Below, one piece after another: positions 16,545-24,510 of a stretch of DNA of 33,878 nt. Both the position numbers and the translations under genes were made by a program. Numbering within the stretch: position 1 is the stretch's first letter; each line of letters begins with the position of its first letter. The stretch comes from JAPLDP01 sp964628285 (lineage in GTDB: Bacteria > Bacteroidota > Bacteroidia > Bacteroidales > JAGONC01), in assembly GCA_964628285.1 (NCBI GenBank), contig CAZVNP010000034.1, forward strand, positions 1-33,878, given 5' to 3'. The notes beneath the pieces were generated by a model. The model was not told the origin of the DNA and searched no databases. It saw nothing but the letters and a program-made list of their open reading frames with translations.

Positions 16545-19500
16545 TCAGGCTTTGTCAGGGATGGTGATGATGAATTCGGTGGATTCACCTTCCGTGGAGA
16601 CAACTTCAAGCCGTCCGTTATGAATGCTGGTGATGATGTCGTAGCTTACCGAGAGGCCCAGGCCCGTTCCCTTACCCGTGGGTTTGGTGGTGAAGAAGGG
16701 ATTGAAGACCTTGTCGATGATGGCCTGAGGGATGCCGGTGCCGTTATCTTTGATACGTATAATGATGGTCTTGTCGGCCCGTTCCGTGGTGATGGTTATC
16801 TCGGGCGAATAACCCGGGATGTGCCTGGTCGATTTTTCAAAGACGGCATAACAGGCATTATTGATAATATTCAGGATGACACGGCTGAAATCCTGCGGCA
16901 CCACCTTGACCTTGCCCACATGAGGATCAAAGTTCCTGACGAAGGTCGCGTTGAAGTCTTTATTTTCAGCCCTGGTGCCATGAAACGCCAGATTGATGTA
17001 TTCGTCGACAAGAAGGTTGATATCGGTGGGCAGGAATTCGCCCGTTTTTCCCCTTGAATGCTGCAGCATGCCTTTGACGATGCGGTCGGCTCTCATGCCG
17101 TGTTCATTGATCTTCCTGACATTGGAGTCGATCATCTCAACCACGCCGGTGACATCGTCCAGTATCTCCGCGGGCAGGTATTTTCCGTTTTGAGCCAGGA
17201 TGCCTTTAAGCTCCCCGGTGAGATCGATGGACAGTTTTGAGAAATTGTTGACGAAGTTGAGGGGATTCTGTATCTCGTGAGCGATACCCGCCGTCAGCTG
17301 TCCCAGCGACGCCAGCTTCTCCGACTGAACAAGCTGGTCCTGCGTATCCTTGAGGTTGTTGAGGGTCGTTTGGAGATCTTCCAGGATTTTGGTTTTAATA
17401 AAAGCGGAGATGATATGCTCCTTTGAATTTTTAATGAATTCAAAGTCTCTGGTTCCAAAGGCATTCTCCTTCGACATGTTCTGCAGTAAAAGGAATCCCT
17501 CAATCCTGTTCTCTACCTTGATGACGAGGATGATCATCGATTTGGGGATTTCCATCCGTGCGGCTTTGGGATTTGCCTTAAGGTTCTTCATATCTGTCTT
17601 TACGAAGAGATACTCATAAACCTCCATTGAATTTTTGAGGTAGACCTCTTCGGCTTCGTCGAGGTCGAAGGCGATGCCGTCGGTTTGGCCGTATTTCAAG
17701 CCATAACTGGCTTTCAGGCGGTAAGTGCCGGAAGATTTATCATAAACAAAGGCGATGGCTTTTTCAACACCCCTTATCATGGTCATTTTGTTCAGAACCG
17801 ATTGCAGCAGGCGGGCGAAGTCGATCTCGGCATTGATGGATTTGACAACGTTGTTGATTTTTTCAAGCTCATCATTCTTCTCAGATAGTTGCAATGATTG
17901 CTGTTCGATCTCCTCTTTTTGTCTGACCACTTCGGATGTTCTTTCTTTGATGGTGTTCTCCAGGGTGAGTTTCTCCTTCATGAGCTGCTGTGATCTCAGC
18001 CGCACGATGATATAAATGGCGCCACCGGCCAGGAAAATGTACACAATATATGCCCACCAGGCCATAAACCAGGGGGTGCGTATTTTAAAGGCGTAGGTAA
18101 CCTCACCGCTGACCTTATCATAAATGTTACGGGAGCGGACGTGAAACACATAACTGCCGTGAGGCAGGTTGGTGTATTCCTTGGCGTTTTCGACCCTCCA
18201 TTCCGATCTGATTTTGTCAAAACCTTCCAGAAAATATTGATACAAGACCGTTCCCTTGACATGGTAGGCCGTCGATGCATACTCTACCTGAATAGAATTG
18301 TCGGTATAATCCAGCACGGGTGTCAGACCGGGAGGCTGGTTGGTGACCGCCATACCGCCGGCACCGGCAAAGGTACCGTCAAAGATGACGGAATCGTTCT
18401 TTATGGTCACCCGCCTTATCAGGGTACTAAAAGGGGCATCGTAATCGGTTTGAACGGAAGGATCGTAACGGATCAATCCGTCGGGACCGCCGAACCAGGT
18501 GGTGCCGTCGGCTTCCGGGAACAAAGTCCAGACGATAAAATCACTGACGGGCATAAAAGGTACGGTTATTTTCCTCACGCCGCCATTCTTCTCCGGGAGA
18601 TAACAGGCGATACCTTTTTCGTCACCGCCGGCGGTCCAAAGATTTCCGTTCCGGTCTTCGACGATGCGGCTCAGCCATATGCTTCTGTCGAGGCTGTCAT
18701 TATCTAACAACGGGGAGGTCTCAAACGATTTGGTCACGGGGTTGTACCTGAACAAACCGTGCCGCGTGGTCAGGATGACACCGGCCGACAGCTCATTGAG
18801 GTGATTGCCGGCCATGAAAGGCAGGCCTGATGTGGTATCGAATTTTTGCACGGGCGTGCCGTCGTCTTCGCGGCACAGATAGAGGCCGTTGATGGGCGTG
18901 TTCAGCCAGAGGTTTCCTTGCCTGTCACCGGCGATCTCTTGTATCCCGTCATGGATGTTGCTGCAGTATCCTCTGTCGATCCATCTGTTGTTGGTGTATT
19001 GGAGACGCCTTAATCCATCCGTTTGTCCGACAAAAACGACAGAGGGCTCTGTCAGCGACCGGAAGAGTTTCAAGGAGAAGCCCCCGGCAATGGGAGTGGC
19101 CTGCAGGTCGTTTATTTCATACACGCCCTGTGTTGTCGCCACGAGGATAACATGATCGAAGGGTATAACGGACCAGCAGGCCGTGGTGATACCGGTGACC
19201 GCCCTGAAGGCCCTCTCGCCGGTAGAATAATAATAAAGACCCTGGTAAGTGGCGGCGTACAAACGGTGGTCATAACGGATCATGGCAGTGACGCCACCTT
19301 CCAGTCCATTGTGTTCATTGAAGGAGGAGAGGGGCGATGGCGTCTCGACCAGGGCCAGCCCGTTGGCCAGGGCCACCCACAAGTCATTGTCGCGGTCGAT
19401 GAACAGTGCTGCCACCTCATCATTCCTTAGTCCGGCCGTCTTATCGATGACCTGCTTAAGCTGTCCGTCGGCTTCAATGACAATGAGACCCCGGCGGGCC

Positions 19501-20351
19501 GTGCCGAACATATATGATCCGTCGCTAAGCTTCAGTCCGCAGGTGATGTGTGAAGAGAGAAACAGGGGATCGGCGGCGGTGGCCCACTTTGCGACACCGC
19601 CGCGGGTCATCAGGAACAGTCCCTGGTTGGGAGTACCGAGGATGACCGAGTCACCACCGGCAGGGATCATGGCTGTGACCTCCGTGGCCTGCGGCAGATC
19701 ACGGCATTGTGCCACCGTCTGAGGCCGGCCGTCGTGCAGCCGCATGAGACCCTGATCTTTCACACAATAATAGAGCTCGTTAAAGATAAAAAAGGCATCC
19801 TGGATGGTGCCGCCGGCGTGCCAGGCAGTGAAGGACTGATGTTGAAAGAGCAGGATGGATTTGTCGGTGACGAAATAGATGCCCTGGGGAGTGGCGAAAG
19901 TAGCAATGACATCCAGAAAATCACGTTCCGCCGCATCGAGCCGGTCCTCGAGGGGAATGAACTGCATGCGCCCCTGCGGTCCCGGCGCCAGATACCCGAT
20001 CTCACCACGGGCTCCTGCCCATACACGCCCGACACTGTCACAAGCCAACGAGGAGACTTTGGTGATGTTACGCGTGGTGATGACACGCCATCCGGCACCG
20101 TCATACTCCAGGATACCCGAGAAATTGCCCACATACATCACTCCCCTGTGGTCCTGGACCATGGCGAAGTTTTGGGTGTTGGCCTTGTAGTCATCGGCAC
20201 TGAAGTTCCTGATGAAAGGAAAACCGGTCTCCCCGTCATGGTCACCGGCTTGCAGAAATGACGTGCTTAAAGTGAAAAACACCGCCAAAACGGGAATCAG
20301 TTTGTACCTGATCGATATCTTCATAAAAATGTTTTTAGCTCTGATTGACAT
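16545..20351 (-). CDS. Giant sensor histidine kinase (Reg_prop, Y_Y_Y, GAF, HisKA, HATPase)
   Basis: 1268 residues. An N-terminal signal (hydrophobic run about 15-35) leads to a periplasmic beta-propeller region (about 45-660) with Reg_prop-like blades such as VWAGARGEIGYLAP, LWVALANGLALVE and TWFGGPDGLIRYDP. A Y_Y_Y domain (about 680-760, YFLEGFDKIRSEWR) precedes a membrane helix at 765-785. Inside follow a coiled coil (about 790-840), a GAF-like domain (about 845-985), HisKA with phospho-acceptor His1025 (AGIAHEIQNP), and the ATPase with N box LNIINNACYA, DNGTGIP and FFTTKPTGKGTGLGLS. Unlike classical hybrid two-component systems it has no receiver and no AraC domain, and no regulator gene lies nearby. 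An alternative start is ATG 20324. It sits 35 bp after the transporter-like gene. Confidence 0.93.
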   Translation of the reverse strand: MSIRAKNIFMKISIRYKLIPVLAVFFTLSTSFLQAGDHDGETGFPFIRNFSADDYKANTQNFAMVQDHRGVMYVGNFSGILEYDGAGWRVITTRNITKVSSLACDSVGRVWAGARGEIGYLAPGPQGRMQFIPLEDRLDAAERDFLDVIATFATPQGIYFVTDKSILLFQHQSFTAWHAGGTIQDAFFIFNELYYCVKDQGLMRLHDGRPQTVAQCRDLPQATEVTAMIPAGGDSVILGTPNQGLFLMTRGGVAKWATAADPLFLSSHITCGLKLSDGSYMFGTARRGLIVIEADGQLKQVIDKTAGLRNDEVAALFIDRDNDLWVALANGLALVETPSPLSSFNEHNGLEGGVTAMIRYDHRLYAATYQGLYYYSTGERAFRAVTGITTACWSVIPFDHVILVATTQGVYEINDLQATPIAGGFSLKLFRSLTEPSVVFVGQTDGLRRLQYTNNRWIDRGYCSNIHDGIQEIAGDRQGNLWLNTPINGLYLCREDDGTPVQKFDTTSGLPFMAGNHLNELSAGVILTTRHGLFRYNPVTKSFETSPLLDNDSLDRSIWLSRIVEDRNGNLWTAGGDEKGIACYLPEKNGGVRKITVPFMPVSDFIVWTLFPEADGTTWFGGPDGLIRYDPSVQTDYDAPFSTLIRRVTIKNDSVIFDGTFAGAGGMAVTNQPPGLTPVLDYTDNSIQVEYASTAYHVKGTVLYQYFLEGFDKIRSEWRVENAKEYTNLPHGSYVFHVRSRNIYDKVSGEVTYAFKIRTPWFMAWWAYIVYIFLAGGAIYIIVRLRSQQLMKEKLTLENTIKERTSEVVRQKEEIEQQSLQLSEKNDELEKINNVVKSINAEIDFARLLQSVLNKMTMIRGVEKAIAFVYDKSSGTYRLKASYGLKYGQTDGIAFDLDEAEEVYLKNSMEVYEYLFVKTDMKNLKANPKAARMEIPKSMIILVIKVENRIEGFLLLQNMSKENAFGTRDFEFIKNSKEHIISAFIKTKILEDLQTTLNNLKDTQDQLVQSEKLASLGQLTAGIAHEIQNPLNFVNNFSKLSIDLTGELKGILAQNGKYLPAEILDDVTGVVEMIDSNVRKINEHGMRADRIVKGMLQHSRGKTGEFLPTDINLLVDEYINLAFHGTRAENKDFNATFVRNFDPHVGKVKVVPQDFSRVILNIINNACYAVFEKSTRHIPGYSPEITITTERADKTIIIRIKDNGTGIPQAIIDKVFNPFFTTKPTGKGTGLGLSVSYDIITSIHNGRLEVVSTEGESTEFIITIPDKA

Positions 20352-20386
20352 TGCATATTTCTTTGCTGTTCGTTTTCATGGCTCCG

Positions 20387-23300
20387 TTATGTTAAATACA
20401 GCGGGATCATTTTCCTGGTAAACTCCGGAAATTCAGCCATGATGTCAAGGATGACCGTCATGTCGATTTTCAGCAGGAGCGTGTCCCCTGTCGAAATGTA
20501 CTGTATGTCATTATGCGATTCTCCGTTCGGGCCCATGATAAAGAAAATATGTCCGCTTTTCCAGGCTTTCACGTTTCTTCTCTTCACGGTAACACTGATC
20601 TGGCCTGAAAGAACGAGGCCGAGATACCCTTCCCTATCCTGTTCCGGAACAATGCTCTCATCAGCCTGGAGTCTGATCTCGGTGGCTGCAAAAGACAACT
20701 CTGACAGAATGTGGTCGGGCAGCACGGAAAATAAAGTTGAATTTTTCAACGCTTCCCATTTTTCCGATATCAGGAGGTTTTTAGCATGCCCTCCCGGCTG
20801 CAGTTTTTTCGTTATGCCCTCCAGCATTTTTTTTGTTTCGGCGGTTTGCACGGCCACCGTGTCAAAATATTTTTCATTGTCCATGGTGAATAACACCCAT
20901 GCGGCCGTTTCGCGCATGACCTGTGAAGGATTGACTAAGTTGGCACACAGTATTTCCATAACCTGTGCCTTGTCGTAATTCACCAGGAGCTCCAGGGCAC
21001 AGGCTTTTGTCCATTTGCCGATGACGTTATAGTCTTTGTTGATGATATCGAACAACCGTTCGAGCCTGTTCAGCTTTTCCTGCGGAAAGCGCAACCGGAA
21101 GAGGGAGAGGCGTTCCTGAAGGGAGATATCGTCGAAAAGAGGCAGCAGGAGATCTTTGATATCGGGCGACACGACCATGTCGCTTATTTCGAGGGCGAAG
21201 ATTTTCGATTGATTGTTCCCGCTCTCGATGTTTTTTCGTATCAGGCTGATGGTGTTAGGATCGTACATCAGCGACAGGAACAGGAAGATGTTCTCTCTCT
21301 TCATGCTCATCTCATCATTCAATGCCAGCAGGAGGTATTTGCTTTGTCTGTCCTCGCCCACATCAATGATGGCGGCGATGATCCATACCATGGCCTCGAT
21401 GATGTTCTCGATCGTCTGCCTGATGACGACCTGCTCGGATACGGTGGCCTGATACCCCAGCCGGCTCAGGGCCTTCAGCACCTCCATGCGGATGTCTTCA
21501 CCCGGGTAATTAATGTTTTTCCGCAGGAACGCGATAGCCTTATCGCCGCCGATGTGTCCGAGCAGTTTGATGAGTCGCATCTGCCCCGCCGTATTATCGG
21601 TCATTTTCCTGAATTGCTTTTCGAGTTCTCCGACAGCCGGTTCGCCAATGTTTCTGATGGCTGCCGAGGCCGTTGGTCCGTAATCTTCGGATATCAGGTT
21701 TTCGGCTATCCCCGGCCACAACTCATACCGTTTCACCTTCCCTGCGGCTACCAGTGCCGCTTTTCTGACCCTGGCGTCTTTATCGAGCATCAGGTCCGAT
21801 AACATGCTGATGCTTTTGTAGCGTGGTGAGTGTGCCAGCAGGCGTGCCGCCACCTCCCTGTCGCGGGGGTCATCGGACCGCGACAGGTTCATCAGCATGT
21901 CCAGGGAATAACTGCCGGCCAGATCCAGCTCCTCGAGGGCTGAGGATAATGCCGGCTTTAAAGGAGCGTTGACAGGATCATCGCGGAGATTGATCAGGTT
22001 CTCCCTGGAGGCGAGGACCTGGTTCTCCTCGATGTATCTGACCACTTCGGTCCTCACAGGGACAGGGGATTCCTGCAACAGATCATTAAGCAGCCCCTCG
22101 CTCTTCACCGGGTCGATATCGCGTGCCAGCCGGAAGAGCCGGTTGAAGTGTTCAGGCCTTGTCCTGATCATTTCATCGCGCAGCACCGACAATCCCGGCA
22201 GGATATCCTTTCCCGGAAGGTTGTACGTGAGGGTCTTCTGACCGGCCAGCAGATCCTTTATCCTGCCGCGGTAAGCCGTGAACATCTTCATACCATACCT
22301 GATCCATAATATCAGGATCAGGATAAAGAAAAAATTGTAATAAACAAGGTTAAGCGAGTGGATGGAGGTGAATGCGATAAGTATGATGCCTGTGATAACG
22401 GTTCCAAGGGCTTTGGGTATACCTTCTATCTGGCTCTGGAAAGCCAGTCGTTGTTCGGACGGTACGGGCTGGTAAAGTATCTGGAATGCCGGTTCATAGA
22501 TGGCTCCCCTTACCGACCGTTCGAGCAGGCGGGAGAAGACAATGAACGCGAAAAAAATGCCCATGGGACCGTAAAAACTGCCGAATATGGCAGCCATGAC
22601 CGTGCTGACCAGCAGGGCAAAAGGCAGCGATAACAGGCTGGGCTTCAATCCGTAACGGTTCAAAAGCCGCCCCGAGACAAAAAGCTTGAAGATGAGCTCC
22701 ACCACAGCCACGAAACCCAGCACATAACCGAAAAACCGCGCAATGGTCTCCTGGTCGTTGCTGAACTCATGCTTGGTCTGATGAAGGAACATGAAATCGA
22801 CGAAGAGGTATCCGAAAATGGGTAACAGGGCCATCAGGGAGGTCAGCATGAAGTATGGCTTTTTTATCAGATTCAGGTATTTCCATTCCTTTCGTTCCTG
22901 CTTTGTTTCTTTTCTTACAGTCATTGCGGATGTTCCCAGCTGTTCACGGTAAGTGCGTATGATGACGATCACAATGACCAGGCATATCAACAGGGCGGCG
23001 GAGGAGAGGAAGAGAAGCGCCGGCGTCATGACGAATTGCAGAAGGACGGGGATTGAAAAGTACCCGATGATGATGGAGATGACCTCACCCGCACCGATGA
23101 GTCCGAAGATGCGCTTGCCCTGCCTGAGGTTGAACAGTTTCCCTGCCAGACCCCAGAAGGTGACCAGGGTGATATAAACCAGGACCCTGACAAAGGTGTA
23201 CATGATGAAGGTGAGACCGTCGGAGTTGTGTAACCATACCCCGGCGCTGATGACCAGCACAGACAGCACAACGAAGATGAATTTAACGATCAGCTGTCTG

Positions 23301-23566
23301 GTCACCGGCAGCCGCCTGTCGACCAGTGACAGCAGCAACCAGGTGAGGTACACGGCGATGCCCGAAGCGATGAAAGATACGGGTATCATGGAAGAAGGGA
23401 AATGACGGATAAAGATGGCGTTGGAAGCTGTGAAATAAAAGGCCAGGGCCAGACCCAGGAAGAAAGAGAAAAGAATGAGCAGTACAACGGGACGCTGCTC
23501 CTCCGGACGGATGTTCAGAACACCTGAAACCCACATCCTTTTTTCCTGATTAGACCGTGACGTCAT
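20387..23566 (-). CDS. Transporter-like membrane protein with HEAT repeats and degenerate cNMP-binding fold
   Basis: 1059 residues. Residues 1-430 hold about 12 membrane helices and resemble MFS-type or ATP/ADP-exchange (NTT) carriers, with EEQRPVVLLILFSFF at the start. Residues about 470-900 form a helical HEAT-repeat solenoid (for example DKDARVRKAALVAAGKV and NPSQVMRETAAWVLF). Residues about 940-1055 have the beta-roll layout of a cyclic-nucleotide-binding domain (GYLGLVLSGQISVTV, then GDTLLLKID), but the phosphate-binding GE...RxA cassette is missing, so ligand binding is doubtful. Its ATG overlaps the formyltransferase stop (ATGA), implying translational coupling. The solenoid would lie in the cytosol. 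Nucleotide transport is only a possibility, and it could equally be a membrane scaffold or sensor. Confidence 0.85.
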   Translation of the reverse strand: MTSRSNQEKRMWVSGVLNIRPEEQRPVVLLILFSFFLGLALAFYFTASNAIFIRHFPSSMIPVSFIASGIAVYLTWLLLSLVDRRLPVTRQLIVKFIFVVLSVLVISAGVWLHNSDGLTFIMYTFVRVLVYITLVTFWGLAGKLFNLRQGKRIFGLIGAGEVISIIIGYFSIPVLLQFVMTPALLFLSSAALLICLVIVIVIIRTYREQLGTSAMTVRKETKQERKEWKYLNLIKKPYFMLTSLMALLPIFGYLFVDFMFLHQTKHEFSNDQETIARFFGYVLGFVAVVELIFKLFVSGRLLNRYGLKPSLLSLPFALLVSTVMAAIFGSFYGPMGIFFAFIVFSRLLERSVRGAIYEPAFQILYQPVPSEQRLAFQSQIEGIPKALGTVITGIILIAFTSIHSLNLVYYNFFFILILILWIRYGMKMFTAYRGRIKDLLAGQKTLTYNLPGKDILPGLSVLRDEMIRTRPEHFNRLFRLARDIDPVKSEGLLNDLLQESPVPVRTEVVRYIEENQVLASRENLINLRDDPVNAPLKPALSSALEELDLAGSYSLDMLMNLSRSDDPRDREVAARLLAHSPRYKSISMLSDLMLDKDARVRKAALVAAGKVKRYELWPGIAENLISEDYGPTASAAIRNIGEPAVGELEKQFRKMTDNTAGQMRLIKLLGHIGGDKAIAFLRKNINYPGEDIRMEVLKALSRLGYQATVSEQVVIRQTIENIIEAMVWIIAAIIDVGEDRQSKYLLLALNDEMSMKRENIFLFLSLMYDPNTISLIRKNIESGNNQSKIFALEISDMVVSPDIKDLLLPLFDDISLQERLSLFRLRFPQEKLNRLERLFDIINKDYNVIGKWTKACALELLVNYDKAQVMEILCANLVNPSQVMRETAAWVLFTMDNEKYFDTVAVQTAETKKMLEGITKKLQPGGHAKNLLISEKWEALKNSTLFSVLPDHILSELSFAATEIRLQADESIVPEQDREGYLGLVLSGQISVTVKRRNVKAWKSGHIFFIMGPNGESHNDIQYISTGDTLLLKIDMTVILDIMAEFPEFTRKMIPLYLT

Positions 23567-24483
23567 GGCATTGGCAATTCATACCGCTCAGTGATATCAT
23601 TCATGACCGGCTTCATTAATATCTCTTTGACAGCGTAAGGTATGATTTCATCGAAGTCGATATGATCGATTTTACCTGTTTCGCCTTTTTCTTTCTTCCG
23701 CAGGAGCCGGGTAACCAGGGCATAGGCCATCCACCCGCATACCGATGGTATCTTTTCCTGCAGCACCAGGATATTATCAGGATAATGACTGTTCCCCGTG
23801 GTGATATTAATGGCGGGGGATATGCCGACGATAGGGCCGGCGTCGATCGTTTCCGTCACCTGGTGGAGGATCATGTTGGAGGTGGTCCTGCCGTTTTCGA
23901 TGGTCATGGTATAAGGCTGGGCTCCCGCCCCGATGTTTGATGCCAGATCGGAGGGATGGAAATTGTACATGCCGAAGGCAGGAAATCCATAGACGGGCGC
24001 ATCGACTTTTTGTCCGAAGCAGCACATGATGATGACCTCTGGATTCCAGCCTCTGAGCAGGGTCCTGAAATAATCATTCTTCACGCCGCCGGTGTAACAG
24101 GGGATGCCGTAAGCCAGGGCGGCGTTTCTCACCAGTTCCGACAGCCTGGCTTTTTCATCGTCGGAATAATACTTCCAGATCCTCTTTCTGACCGAGATTC
24201 TGGCCTTGGGATCCAGCGGGTCATCGGTAGCCACCGCCCTGATATCGATCTTGCCGGGGAATTGGCTGTCCATGTGGATGAGCGTTCTCAGCAGCAGATG
24301 GCCGGCGGTGGTGCTGCATAACAGCAGAATGCGCAGCCCCGTACCCGGTGTTTTTAATTTTTCCGGGATATATAATCCGCCCCATTCCGATCGGGTATCA
24401 CGTTCCACCCTGAATGATGATCTCATGCCTTTTTCACCGGGATGAATATGGATTGACGTTTTATTTTTTTCACCGGGATTCAT
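23563..24483 (-). CDS. Formyltransferase-like protein (Fmt/PurN fold)
   Basis: 306 residues. A formyltransferase Rossmann domain begins near residue 50 (GLRILLLCSTTAGHLLL). The catalytic triad pattern is complete: Asn174 and His176 in YNFHPSDL, and Asp214 in TIDAGPIVG. The family moves a formyl group from 10-formyltetrahydrofolate to an amine. Differences from methionyl-tRNA formyltransferase are clear: there is an extra N-terminal segment of about 48 residues, no LPxxRG-type loop after HPS (here SNIGAGAQP), and no typical C-terminal tRNA-binding barrel. It therefore resembles sugar-nucleotide or other specialised N-formyltransferases, with the substrate unknown. It follows the TonB receptor gene by 27 bp and overlaps the next gene by 4 bp, so it is part of the large operon. 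Confidence 0.82.
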   Translation of the reverse strand: MNPGEKNKTSIHIHPGEKGMRSSFRVERDTRSEWGGLYIPEKLKTPGTGLRILLLCSTTAGHLLLRTLIHMDSQFPGKIDIRAVATDDPLDPKARISVRKRIWKYYSDDEKARLSELVRNAALAYGIPCYTGGVKNDYFRTLLRGWNPEVIIMCCFGQKVDAPVYGFPAFGMYNFHPSDLASNIGAGAQPYTMTIENGRTTSNMILHQVTETIDAGPIVGISPAINITTGNSHYPDNILVLQEKIPSVCGWMAYALVTRLLRKKEKGETGKIDHIDFDEIIPYAVKEILMKPVMNDITERYELPMP

Positions 24484-24510
24484 GTACCGACCTGTTCATT
24501 TTATTCAAAC

